64,000 nt of DNA from Poa pratensis (GCA_947311845.1 CAMZMU010000049.1:5789597-5853596), one strand, 5' to 3'; positions 22,326-32,663 are shown, counted from the stretch's first letter. The notes: a model not told the origin generated them from the letters alone. A program made the numbers and translations.

Positions 22326-23200
22326 ACTTCCTCTCGACCGCTCTCGTCTCCCCGCACCTTCTCTTTCTTGCTTCTCCAGATCGGGGCCTTTTGGCCCCTC
22401 TCCAGCTCCTCTCCGGCGTGAGCCAGCGTTGAGGTGGGTGGGGGACCCTCCTTGTACAGCAGTAGTCTAGGTGTAGGGCTAGGGCTAGGTCCTGTTTGGC
22501 GACATGCCGGTGTCTCGGGTGCTCTTGGCGCCCTCGAGCTGGAGCCAGGGGAAGCTCCTTCTCGTCCTGCTCGTGGTGCTCCTGAGGTGGGAGCCGGAAG
22601 CGGCGGTCGGGGCTAGAGCAAGATCTCGTCTAAATAAGCTCGTCTGCCCTCCAGATCCTGATTTGGAGACTTGCTACTGTGTGGAGGCGATCGAGGCTGC
22701 AGATCGGACTATCTTCTGCAGCCATCAAGGTGATGGAGGAGGGGAATGGTGGAGATCTGCTCTGCATCGATCGACATGGCATGGAGCTGCTGCCATCTGC
22801 GGAGTTCATCAACTGCAGCAAAGATTTGCCTCGGTTATCTATGGTCGACGAGACCACTCCGTGCTGTAGTGTCGTGCGCACTGCAGCTTCTTCAACCTCC
22901 CGGCCGGCGTGCCAAAGTGGAGGCCCTCCAATGACTCCATTACGACGTTCAACGCCAGCCCATCGCCAAGTGGTTTCGACCCTGGCGACGGTGCAGGTGG
23001 CCGTTATGTCGAGCGCATCGTTGTTCTCGGTGGAGAGGGACTTGATTGCACTTCCAAGATTTTCTTCAGGGCCGTGGTTGTAAAATTGGAGGACTGGGTT
23101 GTAATTCCTTTTTCTGTTGAGATCCTCCTTGTAAAATGTAAGCCCACCAATTAATGCAGCTCCGTGACCCTTCGTGATCCTTCCTTTGTTCAAAAAAAAA
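22326..23200 (+). mobile_element. 875-bp retroposon with A-tail and perfect 13-bp target-site duplication
   Basis: The insertion is bracketed by 'agacagcttgcct' at 22313-22325 and 23201-23213, and ends in a run of ten A. The host sequence on both sides rejoins exactly, as shown by the uninterrupted copies near 20695 and 28330. The insert starts CT-rich and GC-rich (22326-22700) and ends with 'gatccttcctttgttc' plus the A-run. No frame resembles reverse transcriptase. It is a LINE-mobilised non-autonomous retroposon or a processed transcript. The 121-residue frame from 22504 matches nothing I know. Confidence 0.8.
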
Positions 23201-23213
23201 AGACAGCTTGCCT

Positions 23214-23655
23214 GCAATTGGGCAGGGTATACGTGCATAGTCCAACTTACCTGTTTTGCTTCATCAACCTTGCCTTCCCAATAGTCAAAAACACAAACTA
23301 CATTTGATTACTGTGAGGTCTAACGGTAAGCTAGCATGTGCAACTACTCGATAAATCGGTCGTCGCCACATGTGCAATTGTGCATGGTTCCCGGCGCTCC
23401 CCCAGCGACGATTGAGACTCACAAAATTGAGGCATCGTCTCCAAGCGGATACACAAACATATTGGCCTCGTGTTTGGTAAACTGCCATAGGAGTGGAGGG
23501 TCGGTGCATTTTATTTTAAACTCATATATGGATGTTAGTTGTCAAACTCTTGTCCAGCGCTCTTCGGTGTCCATTAAAATGATGATTGATTGGGAGACAA
23601 ACTCACAATTAAAAATCAGTAGTCACAATTAAAAGTGATGGTTTTATCCCATATC
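23214..23655 (+). repeat. Interspersed non-coding sequence, copy C
   Basis: This runs from 'gcaattgggcagggtatacg' through 'gattactgtgaggtctaacg', 'gcatggttcccggcgctcc', 'ggcctcgtgtttggtaaact' to 'agcgctcttcggtgtcca' and 'ggagacaaactcacaatta'. The same order occurs at 28.33-28.65 / 30.62-30.70 / 32.05 kb (copy A, interrupted) and inverted at 49.7-50.1 kb (copy B). It supplies empty-site evidence for insertions elsewhere. Origin unknown. Confidence 0.8.
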
Positions 23656-23667
23656 ACTCCTAATAAG

Positions 23668-23946
23668 AGCAGCTGTGGAGACCCCTGCTCAAGGACGTGG
23701 CCGTGCCCCTGCTGGACGAGCTGATCATCTTGCTTAGGCTCTTTTTCAACGCGACGAACTCGCAGGCTCACCCCCCAGTGGCTAGACCCTCCTCTCTCGT
23801 AGCTGCGCCTGCTCTTTTGGCTCATGTGCCCTGATCTATAAGCACTTTGCCTTGGTTGTAACCTTAAACTGGGTCCCCCAGTGTTGTTACCCTGGCCTTC
23901 TGGCTTTATTAAGTTAAAGCTGGGCGTTAAGCCTGTGATCTAAAAA
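23668..23946 (+). mobile_element. LINE 3'-end fragment
   Basis: The last part, 'ctttattaagttaaagctgg' through 'gtgatctaaaaag', matches in layout the 3' ends of the LINEs at 4.5 kb and 12.2 kb (AT-rich 'ttaa-ttaaag', a short GC-rich piece, then a short A-tail). The preceding ~200 bases would be 3' untranslated sequence. Flanking 'aataag' occurs on both sides (about 23660-23665 and 23947-23952), a possible short target duplication. Confidence 0.6.
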
Positions 23947-24776
23947 GAATAAGGGGTTTTCTCGTTATTCTTATTTGGAACTGAATAGGACATGACATGA
24001 AGCCAACAAAGCCTCCCCACCATGCCTTAGATAAACCAGCGTTTCCAACATGGCGTACACCAAGTCGGTCAGCGTGCGGTTTTTCGTCTCGGCAACCCCA
24101 TTTGATTGGGGTGAGTAGGGAGGCGTCCTCCCGTGAATAATGCTGTATTCCTCACAGAATTCATCAAATATTTTGCAGAAATACTCGCCACCACGATCCA
24201 ACCTAAAACGTTTGATCTTTCTCACTAATTGATTTTCTATTTCAGCCTTATGCTGTGTTTGGATGTAGAAAAGTTTGCTTGGAATTGAATTGGACTGGCA
24301 ATTCCATTTCCAAGATGGAAAGGAAATGGGTTCCAATTCGAATTCTGTTATTTGGTTGTGAATGGAATTTACGGTTGGAATCAAAGGGTGGCACACAATT
24401 CCAATTCATGTTTGGATGTATAAACCATGAAATTAGATGTTTTGTTGAGTTTGGAATTAAATGGGCTCCAATTCGACTTCTCCTTGTTGCTTCTGAAATT
24501 ATTTGGTGAATCAAAGGCTATGCGCCAACAGGTTACACTGCAATCAGTACCTGCAGCTTAGAGCTAGCTATAATAAATCACCTACCGGGGACACATATTG
24601 AGCATTTACATCAGCGAGCTAGCTGAAATAAATCAAGCAACACGCAAAAAAATCAACCGCGGGGGACGCGGACTTCACCAAGCTAGCTGAAATAGATCAA
24701 GAATAGCACCGTAGCTAGCTGAAATAATACGGCAATGAAGTCTGAACATTGTTCACAAGTTCAGAAAGTAAGCAAG

Positions 24777-24836
24777 CCCGGCAGCGAGGCTGAGCCTCTG
24801 AACCTTGAGGAAATACTTCTGGGCGTGGCTGCGAAT
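24777..24836 (-). pseudogene. Captured exon fragment of a SHAQKYF-type MYB (REVEILLE-like) gene
   Basis: The minus-strand reading starting at 24836 is IRSHAQKYFLKVQ, the second half of the single MYB repeat of the SHAQKYF class (LHY/CCA1/REVEILLE family transcription factors). It is immediately preceded by 'gtgtatgcag', a good 3' splice site. In these genes an intron commonly falls in the MYB domain upstream of this motif, so the acceptor is probably an authentic captured one. After KVQ the similarity ends (RLSLAAG then other residues and a stop). The upstream half of the MYB domain is missing. Confidence 0.72.
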
Positions 24837-24934
24837 CTGCATACACAAGCAAGCAAGCAGCGGCAGTCAGCTCACAGTCGTGGATATGATCAGAAGCTTG
24901 GGCAAATCAGCGGAGATCAGATCAACAAGCACCG

Positions 24935-25019
24935 CGCGACATTTCGCCTTGGGCCACTCGTTGATGAAGGGCCGCAACGTCTGGTTCTCCTGCTTCACCG
25001 GGTCGACGACCGTCGCGAA
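24935..25019 (-). pseudogene. Captured fragment resembling a growth-regulating factor (GRF)
   Basis: The minus-strand reading FATVVDPVKQENQTLRPFIN followed by EWPKAK resembles the region around the FFDEWP motif downstream of the WRC domain in plant GRF transcription factors, with FFDEWP changed to FINEWP. It is about 28 codons long. It lies about 100 bases upstream (minus strand) of the MYB exon, so the element would transcribe a chimeric RNA. The QLQ and WRC domains are absent. The identification is by motif memory and less certain than the MYB call. Confidence 0.5.
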
Positions 25020-26341
25020 GGCGCCCCAACCAGGCAATCATCGCGCCGGCCAACCAGGCAATCATCGCGCCGCCCCGACCAGGAGACCTGCCCGGCGACG
25101 GAGGGGCGAAATCGGCCGGAATCTCCACGGCGACCGGCGGAGATGCACGGCGGCGGTGGGAAGCGGCCGGCCATCACAAGCTGCCGCAGGAGGCGGGCGA
25201 GGCGCGGCGGGGCCGGAGAGCGACCGGGGAATGGCGGCAGAGCGATTTGGCCGGGATTCCGCCGCCGGCAGTGGGGAGCGGGCAGGGCGGAGTACGAATA
25301 GTGAGGAGGACGGGCTGGGCGGGAGGGAAGGAGGAGGCCTTATCGCCGCCGCCGCCGCCAAGGTTTCTGTCCAGGTCGAGGTCTCGTCCTGAGCGAGCGA
25401 GGCAACGAAGCGGTACGCGAGGCGGGGGTGCGTTTCCAAGCCTTTCCGAGCTCGTTCGCTCGGAATTTTTGGTCGAGGGGCGGACGTGCGAGCGGGGCTC
25501 GCGTGGAATTGGAGCGAGTTTCCAGAGCCCAATTCCTAGACCTCCCCAAACGGCCGAATTCGGTTTGTCAATTCCAAATTGATGATTCCGAGACCCAATT
25601 CATACATCCAAACACAGCATTATAGATTTTAAAGTATTCTAAAACTTCGTCTTTAGTTTGCAACAAATATATATAACAGAACCTAGTAGCAGCATCATCG
25701 ATTAAAGTCATGAAATATTTATTTCCACCTTTTGTCAACACGCCATTTATCTCACATAGATCAGAACATACGAGTTCTAGAGGTGACAGATTTCTCTCCT
25801 CAGCCACCGTGTGAGGCTTCCGAGGTTGCTTAGATTGCACACAACTATGACACTTGGAACCTTTGACAATGGTGAAATTAGGAATTAAACTCATACTGGA
25901 AAGTCTAGTCATTAAACCAAAATTAACATGACATAAACGAAAGTGCCATACATTGGCATCCGAATCCACATTGCCACAAATATGGTTTACAGACTTATTA
26001 GAAAAATCTGAAAGTGAAAAGCGGAACAAGCCTCCGCACTTATAGCCTTTACCAATAAATTGTCCAAACTTTGACACTACTAATTTATTGGACTCCAAGA
26101 CTATTTTAAACCCATCTCTACAGAGAAGGAAACCGCTAACGAGATTCTTATTCATAGTAGGGATATGCTGCACGTTCCTCAGCAGCACGATCTTCACCGA
26201 AGTAAACTTCAGATCCACCGTGCCAACACCACGAACAGTAGCATGCGACCCATTCCCCATTAGGATGGATGAATCCCGAGCGACCTGATATCATAAGTGA
26301 ACATAGAGATGTCAGCACACACATGAATATTAGCACATGTA

Positions 26342-27250
26342 TCAATCCACCAACATGGAGACTGAAATACTAAAAAATACAATCGGTAAATTATCGTACC
26401 CATCAACATTGCTAGCGGTCACGACGTTGACAGTCTTGCCTTTCTTCCCTTTCTTGTCAGCACGATCTGGACAGTTCACAGAGAAGTGGCCGAGTTCTCC
26501 ACAAGTGTAGCAACCTAGTTCAGATTTGTTCATTTTCTTCTTGTTGTTGTTGAATGAAGTAGTCTTGAAAGGCATATTATTGAAAGCAGGCTTGCTCTTC
26601 CCTTTGTTCTTTGCATGGTTATGGTTTTTCTGCACCATGTTGGCGCTAGACTGACCTTTACCACCTCTCTCATTAGTGTCCTTAGACCGAGCATTCTCCT
26701 CAATATCAAGAGACGCTATAAGGTTTTCAACCGATATCTCTTATCTCTTGTGTTTGAGAGTTGTGGCGAAATTTCTCCATGAAGAAGGCAACTTTGCAAT
26801 AATGAATCCAGCCACAAACTTGTCAGGTAGGGCACACTTGAAGATTTCGAGCTCTCGCAGTGCACTTTATCTCATGAGTCTGTTCAACCACTCCACGGTT
26901 ATTCACCATTTTGTAGTCGTAAAATCTCTCTATAATATACAATTCGCTGCCTGCATCGGTTGCACCGAATTTAGCATTCAGTGCATCCCAAGCTCTTTGC
27001 CGTCTGTTATGTGCATATACACATCACACAGACGACCATCAAGAACACTCAGAACGCAGCCTCGGAAGATAGTATTGTGTTTCTTGAACTTTTTTTTTTG
27101 ATCTTTCTCAGATATAGTTCCTTCAGGAATACTATTACTAACTTCCCACACTTTCATGACCTCAAGCCAGAGTTGACACTTGATCTGCCATCTCTTAAAG
27201 TGCACACCGGTGAACTTATCCGGTTTCATTGCATCGGTATAACCAGCCAT
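26342..27250 (-). pseudogene. Copia gag with CCHC zinc knuckle, frameshifted
   Basis: The ATG at 27250 opens MAGYTDAMKPDKFTGVHFKR, a typical Copia gag N-terminus, followed by WQIKCQLWLEVMKVW. The frame is lost at about 26985, continues as WDALNAKFGATDAGSELYII and EQTHEIKCTA, shifts again near 26855, and resumes with LPDKFVAGFIIAKLPSSW. The CCHC knuckle CYTCGELGHFSVNC lies at about 26512-26471, preceded by a Lys/Asn-rich stretch. Breaks occur in both directions here, as expected of an old copy. Confidence 0.82.
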
Positions 27251-28036
27251 AGTTAAATCAGGAAATTGCCTACAATTTTAGGTTTTTGGATTGTTGGATA
27301 ATTAGACGATAATTTCATGATTAATTCTAAAATATTAAGCATGACAATAACAACTACTAACATGTGAAACTCAAACATATTGGATGTACTAAACAATATG
27401 AACAGTAGCAGCATATACGCAAACACATTCATAGTAAATCCGCAGTTCGGAATACGTCGCACGTACTGAACGTTTGTAGAGGAAGTAGTCGTCGATGCAG
27501 ATAAGGTCACCGCGCCGAAGGCAGTGGTGATGTTGTTGACGACGACGTTGGTGAAGACAGGTCGTAGAAGACGGCGTTTCAGATGGCGGTACGCAGCACC
27601 GCCGGACTTGGACGGAAGACGACCCGTGGTGAAGGCGGCGAGCAGTCGCGCGAGGCGCTTCCCAAGAACCTAATTCGCCCTCTCCCGTACAGTGTTACAA
27701 AGACGAGTGGTTCCGGAGCTCGGGATTGAGTAGACTACGGTGGCAGCGCAAGACACGAGAGTTGGCAAAACGTAGATTGGTTTGGTATGTGATGGCGCAT
27801 GCAGTGCACGGCATTATGTAGTGCGGCTCAGAAAAACCATAACGGGTACAACGTGGGCCGACCACGTCACACGTCCGAGTTTGACGCGATTCGATTCACA
27901 AAAGGCGATCGTGACGTGTCGAGACGAGCGGAGGAGGAGGAGGAGTGCACGAGAGAGCCTCCTATTCTCACTTACTTACCAAGTAGTAGAACACTCTTGC
28001 CATGCACATGGGCTATTTAAGATTTCAGAAATTGTC

Positions 28037-28046
28037 TATTTATACT
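28037..28046 (-). promoter_or_regulatory. TATA box of the Copia 5' LTR
   Basis: The minus-strand reading is GTATAAATAG, 27-36 bases inside the LTR start at 28073. An LTR promoter is expected to sit in U3. The distance from the LTR start is short but the motif is a good TATA match. Confidence 0.45.
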
Positions 28047-28099
28047 GCGCACGAATAGGCCTAAATTCTAACAGACGCCACCACAACCTACGTGCTAGA

Positions 28100-28290
28100 T
28101 GCCCAGAGCCGCCAAAAGATCCAGTTGCCGCTCCGATTGCCTCCTGCCGGGCCAGGTTCTACTTCAACGCCATGCCCACCGAAACGCGTGTGCTGGAGCT
28201 CCGGCCCGGAGCAGTGCCGGAGTTCAGCTCGATCGCGACGGAGGTCGTGGATGCGGACAGGTATATGCAGGCGATGGTGTTCATGGTGAA
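28100..28290 (+). other. Unrecognised coding-like fragment
   Basis: A GC-rich block (about 28110-28290) lies between the Copia LTR and the interspersed non-coding sequence. One plus frame gives ARFYFNAMPTETRVLELRPG then AVPEFSSIATEVVDADRYMQ, with composition typical of a grass exon. I do not recognise the family. The block ends at 'gtgaaaagtcagac', where the repeated sequence begins. It may be the end of an exon adjacent to an old duplication breakpoint. Confidence 0.4.
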
Positions 28291-28648
28291 AAGTCAGACT
28301 TATCGTGATGCAGGTGGAATTGATTATGGATTGAGACAGCTTGCCTGCAATTGGGCAGGGTATATATACGTGCATAGTCCTACTTACCAGTTTTGCTTCA
28401 TCAGCCTATTAATAGTCAAAAACACAAACTCAATTTGATTACTGTGAGGTCTAACGGTAAGCTAGCATGTGCAACTACTCGATAAGTCGCCCGTGGCCAC
28501 GTGCATTTGTGCATGGTTCCCGGCGCTCCCAGCGACGATCGAGACTCACAAAATTGAGGCGTTGTCTCCAAGCGGATACACAAAACATTTTTGGCCTCGT
28601 GTTTGGTAAACTGCCGTAGGGGTGGAGGGTCGATGTATATTATTTTAA
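28290..28648 (+). repeat. Interspersed non-coding sequence, copy A (left part)
   Basis: This matches copy C (23214 onward) and the inverted copy B near 50.1-49.8 kb. Copy A was split by three insertions and continues at 30622-30696, 32051-32307 and 44098-44460. The uninterrupted copies allow the boundaries of all three insertions to be read. Confidence 0.85.
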
Positions 28649-30621
28649 GGGCGCGCCTTGGTCCCAGACGACTGAGAATTAGTTCTCAAACGACCTGCCA
28701 TCCGTACGGTTAATTACTAATTCTCCAGTTAGTTTCACGTCCGTCTCACTGTTTCGCAAAAAAAAAGGTCCGTCCCAGTGTGTTGGGACTGGTATTTTTT
28801 ACCAAATTTGGCCGTTTTTGCGAACTAATGACGCATCAGACCACTCCCGAAAACTATTTTCAAATCTAGCCGCTGGCCTCGGCGCCGACGTTGTGCAGCT
28901 CGGCGCCAGGCGAGATCGGCGCCGAAGCAGGGTCGGCGCACGCCCTTGGCGCCGAGCCCAAGCTGGCAGATTTGAAAATAGTTTTATCGGGGGACCAAAT
29001 TTGACATTAGTTACGCCGAGAGGCCATTTTTTGAAAAAAATACGTTGGGACCGTAGTTCTTTTGATTCGCTTCTTACCTGGTGTTGTTCCCTGCCTGTTT
29101 GCATATAGCATGCCATAGCGGTACGGCCCACAAGGCCCACGAACAAACAAGTAAAGCAAGCCATGAATGATCATTTTAGTTCCTACTTGTCCCTATGTCT
29201 CTTTCCAACGGAGAAAATTTTAAAAATTTATAACTTTTCAAACAATATATCAAAAATTAATTTCGTTCGAACCATTACGTCGAGACCTACAAAATGTCAG
29301 TTGCATGAGTTGCAGCTCAAAAAATAATTTTTTATGCTCCCAAAATAGAATACTTTAGTGCATGAGTTGCAGCTCAAAAAATAATATTGGATGCGACTAT
29401 TTCTCATATGACAGAGAATTACCTTAATTCTCGACTCCACAAAATGTCAGTTGCAACCCAATTGAAAATCTTAGCTAGCACAAACCACGACAAAATTCTC
29501 AGTTACAACCCACTTATAACTGGATAAGACTCAGCTGTAACCCACTTGAAATTAGAGAAAAACTCGGTTCCAATTCACTCGTAACTAGAAAAAAACTCGG
29601 TTGCAACCGACTGGAAAAAGTAGAACTCTCGGTTGCAACCAAATCAGTTGCAACCGAGTTGCAACTGGAAAAAAAATCAACCCAATTGTAGTTAGAAAAT
29701 CTCGGTTGCAACACAATTACAACTCCTAATTAGAAAAAAAAAATGCAAATCTGAGTTACAACCCACATGCAACTGGAAAATCTTAATTGCAACATACTGT
29801 AATTGGATAAAACTCGGTTACAACCCACTTGCAACTATAAAAAAAAACCAGTTGCAACCCACTTGCGACTGAACCAAAAAAACTCAGTTACAACCCAGTT
29901 GCAACTGGAAAAAAGTCAGTTACAACCGACTTGCAACTGGAAAATCTCAGTTGCAACATACTGTAATTGGATAAAACTCAGTTACAACCCATTTGCAACT
30001 GTAAAAAAAAAGTTGTAACCCACTTGCAACTCGACAAAAAAATTCAGTTACAACCCATTTGCAACTGGACCAAAAGTCAGTTGAAACCGACTTGCGACTA
30101 AAAAATCTCAGTTGCAATACACTAGAACTGGATAAAAGCCCAGTTCCAGTCAACTTGCAGTTGTTAAAAAGCCCTTACAACCCACTTGCAACTTGACAAA
30201 AAAAATCAATTACAATCTACTTGCTGCTAGATAAAAAAAATCTATTGCGGCCGACTTATAACTAAAAATCTGAAACGCAACGTCCCTCTGTAGCTTCTAC
30301 TGTTTCAAATGGCAGCTGTCCTCACCGACAGGAACGGAAAGCCACGCTCGAAAAAAAACAAAGGGCAAAACAATTAAAAAAGAAAAAGAAAAGAAACTAA
30401 CAAGCCCATCAGCCAACACGCAGCAAACAAAGGCCCATAAACTCCTCAGGTACACGGGCCGCCAGTATGCTCACACATAGGCGCGCTCTCAGCCGAATTG
30501 GAGCACCTACACGAGCGCTCGCGCCCGCGAGAAAAAATACAGGAACACGAATCTTCGAACACCGGATCCAACGGTTGCAAACGTGACTGAGATTTAACTA
30601 ATTCTCAGGGCTATTCCGTTA
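28649..30621. mobile_element. Unclassified 1.97-kb insertion with internal GTTGCAACC array
   Basis: The host sequence 'attttaa|actcgtat' (uninterrupted in copies B and C) is split here, with 'tttaa' present on both sides (28644-28648 and 30622-30626). The ends are not classical inverted repeats (GGGCGCGCCTTGG on the left, TAACGGAATAGCCC on the right when reversed). However, 'actgagaattagtt' near the left end and 'aactaattctcag' near the right end are inverted relative to each other. There is no transposase. An inverted pair 'caaatctagccgctggc' / 'gctggcagatttg' lies at about 28861-28975. Confidence 0.6.
29440..30270. repeat. Degenerate tandem array rich in GTTGCAAC / GTTACAACC
   Basis: About 25 irregular units of 30-45 bases each follow the pattern 'ctc(a/g)gtt(g/a)caaccca', 'cttgcaactg', then an A-run. 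Because the unit contains GTTGCAAC, a perfect 8-base palindrome, and is present in partly inverted form (gttgcaaccgagttgcaact), the array can fold on itself. The frames through it are low-complexity. Confidence 0.75.
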
Positions 30622-30696
30622 TTTAAACTCGTATAGGGATGTTAATTGTCAAACTCTTGTCCAGCGCTCTTCGGTGTCCATAATGATGATTGATTA

Positions 30697-32050
30697 GAGC
30701 ATCTCCACTAGCGGCGCCAATAGGACCGCCAATAGCCCTATTGCGCGCGCCGGACGTAATTTCGCGCCCACTAGAGGCGCCAATAGCCGAGTTACGTCCG
30801 GCGCGGCCCAATATTACGTCCGGCGCGCCCAGCCCACGCCCTTCCTGTTGGGAGTCGATTGGGCGCGCCGGACGGAACCGCGCGCGGCGCGACGTCTCCC
30901 TCCGACGGGTAGGCCTCTCGTGTCATTGACACAGAGAAAACCCCCAAAACCCCACTTTCCCCTCCCCTTCTCCAACCAATTTCATTTCTCCCGCCACGCC
31001 GCTCTCTCCCTCCCGCCTCGTAGCCATGGCACCGCTGCGCGCCCCCAGAGCGAAGGCGACCAAGCTGAAAGCATTGGGAACCACGCTCGGTATTTGCCGG
31101 CCCCGCAAGCCTCGCCCAGAACCGGAGCGGCCGGAGGGAATGTCGGACCACGATTGACAGTACGACGTCCTCCGGCGGCGGATAAACACATAGGGCCGCG
31201 CCGAGCAGCGCGAGATGGAGTTGGCGAGGAACCAAGCGTAAATGACGGCAAAGAACCTTGCCGCCTTGAACCAATCATTCGCCATGGGAGCAAGCTAGGA
31301 GAGCGTCACGACGGCCTTCCGTCCGAGGAGCGCTGGCTCGACATCGAATTCGTCGTACTACCACGAGAGGGCCAGCACCACGCCTCTTTCCAGGTTCTAC
31401 CCGACACCAGTTTCTCCCCCGAGTTTGGCGACAGCGACCCACATGGCGGCTTCGACCCGAACGCCCTCTTTTTCCCGACCAAGACCATCCACGGCGTCGC
31501 CATCGATCTCAACGTGTCCTACGATGGCTCGCCGTCCCTGCGAAGGGGGCCCAGCGTTCCCGCCGTCGACTCCCACCTCCTGCCCGACCGTAGCTTGTCG
31601 TTCGGCGCGGGTGCATCCAACATGGTCGACGAAACGCGGTCCGTCGTGTTCGACGCCAACCAGATATGGAACTACCACATGACCCCGGCGCTGTGTTTTG
31701 TATGCATATGGACTGCACCGGCGACACCCAGGATGACGACGGCGGCACCCAGGGCGACGACGGCGACACCCAGTGCACCGTTTGATTGCGTATGGCCGGA
31801 GTGGCGCGCATGGCTGACTTCGCGGCGTTTTTTGATGGGCCAAGAATTTGAATTCGTGGCCTATATTTTAAATTTGTGGCCGAGAACTTGAATTTAAGCC
31901 GAGATTTATGTCCTGTTTCATTTAAAATTGCGAAAAAAAAGTATATTGGGAGGGCCTATTGGCGCCACGAGTGGGGAGCGGTGCGACCAATAGCCCACGC
32001 CGCGTCCGCTGCTGCCGGACACGATTTGGACGCCGCGAGTGGAGATGTTC
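30697..32050. mobile_element. PIF/Harbinger-type non-autonomous element
   Basis: The left end GAGCATCTCCACTAGCGGCG (30697) and the right end, read in reverse from 32050, GAACATCTCCACTCGCGGCG, match at 18 of 20 bases. TTA flanks both sides (30694-30696, 32051-32053). The interior is strongly GC-rich. A 347-codon frame (30848-31891) is open mainly because of base composition. The stretch DLNVSYDGSPS (about 31507-31540) resembles the Asp/Leu/Asn motif seen in the Myb-like companion protein of Harbinger elements, so this may be a remnant of that gene. No DDE transposase was found. Confidence 0.85.
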
Positions 32051-32330
32051 TTAGGGAGGCAAACTCACAATTAAAAATCATTAGTCAGATGAACTTATGG
32101 CAGGATCGATATATGCGAAACATACGACGGGAAATCCATTTTGCATCCTATCTGAAAACGCATTTTAGAATGATAAAAAAATCAAAAAAATTGGATGTAA
32201 ATCCAGACAATCTATGTTCACACACGTAGTTTCGGGGAAAAATACATTTTTTTGTCCTATGTAAGAAAACACCATTTTCGGACCTCCAAAATGACTTTTT
32301 TCTGCAACACTAGTAGAAAATGGGCCTATG

Positions 32331-32510
32331 GTCCCGGTTCGGTTGGGCCTTCAGTCCCGGTTGCCCAACCGGACTGGCCAATCGGGACCAATGCTGGTCC
32401 CGGTTGGGCCACGAACCGGGACCAATGGTTGTCCACGTGGCCTGGTCTGGCTGCTCGTGGGGGAGACTCATTGGTCCCGGTTCTTAATACGAACCGGGAC
32501 CAATGAGTGC
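32331..32510. repeat. CACTA subterminal repeats (GGTCCCGGTT type), left end
   Basis: Direct and inverted copies of 'ggtcccggtt' and 'aaccgggaccaat' are spaced 20-60 bases apart. Several form perfect small hairpins such as 'ggtcccggttcttaatacgaaccgggacc' (written here in two parts: the GGTCCCGGTT arm and its complement around a 9-base loop). In En/Spm, such arrays are bound by TnpA. Confidence 0.9.
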
Positions 32511-32545
32511 TTTTTTTTTTTTGGTATTTAGGGTTTAGGATTCCC

Positions 32546-32663
32546 TCTCGCCGGTGCCCCCTCTCCTCTCGCCGGTGCCCCCTCTCGCCGGTGCCCCCTC
32601 TCCTTCTCGCCGGTGCCTCCTCTCCCTCTCGCCGGTGCCCCCTCTCCCTCTCGCCGGTGCCTC
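32546..32663. repeat. Minisatellite, ~21-bp GC-rich unit
   Basis: Six copies of 'tctcgccggtgcc(c/t)cctctc' occur at about 17-23-bp spacing. It lies between the left subterminal repeats and the 3' end of the TnpA/Ulp1-type gene. Confidence 0.85.

Larger units (their letters stand above)
24251..25619. mobile_element. PIF/Harbinger-type non-autonomous element carrying gene fragments
   Basis: Terminal inverted repeats of 17 bases, TGCTGTGTTTGGATGTA at 24251 and its reverse complement ending at 25619, are flanked by TTA on both sides (24248-24250, 25620-25622). TTA duplication with this terminus type is diagnostic for PIF/Harbinger. Removing the element restores the Copia integrase frame (KIYNAEIENQLV). 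There is no transposase. Subterminal DNA is rich in 'gaattgaattgg'-like motifs. The centre is GC-rich and contains two coding fragments on the minus strand, described separately, making this a Pack-type element. Confidence 0.88.
23985..26345 (-). pseudogene. Copia protease-integrase region, broken
   Basis: Reading leftward, the protease begins WWIDTCANIHVCADISMF (about 26358-26305). The catalytic triplet normally D-(S/T)-G is here D-T-C, so it should be inactive, and a frame change follows. Next come the gag-pre-integrase block (VWHFRLCHVNFGLMTRLS, then CHSCVQSKQPRKPH), the integrase start LVCSDLCEI with YFMTLIDDAATRFCYIYLL, and, across the Harbinger insertion, FRLDRGGEYFCKIFDEFC and PYSPQSNGVAE. 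The DDE positions are visible as D (SDL), D (IDDA) and E (NGVAE). The frame ends in an altered stretch before 23985. Confidence 0.82.
23985..28073 (-). mobile_element. Copia-type LTR retrotransposon, 3' truncated, decayed
   Basis: On the minus strand the order is 5' LTR (starting TGTTAGAATTTAGGCC at 28073), gag with a zinc knuckle, protease, gag-pre-integrase and integrase, and the sequence then stops at about 23985. Reverse transcriptase, RNase H and the 3' LTR are absent. Protease and integrase before reverse transcriptase is the Copia order. The 3' end of the LTR was not located with certainty; it lies between 27255 and about 27640. A Harbinger-type element (24251-25619) interrupts the integrase. 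Confidence 0.85.

Noticed and set aside
22504..22869. A 121-codon frame in the 875-bp retroposon as a retrogene product.
   Set aside because: Start context and composition are unconvincing, I know no matching family, and the opposite strand also has a long frame.
29514..30153. Short frames in the GTTGCAACC array.
   Set aside because: Repetitive translation of a tandem repeat, no start signals.
30848..31891. A 347-codon plus-strand frame in the Harbinger-type element.
   Set aside because: The region is very GC-rich and all frames are long; only a short DLN-type motif looks protein-like, so I did not call a gene.
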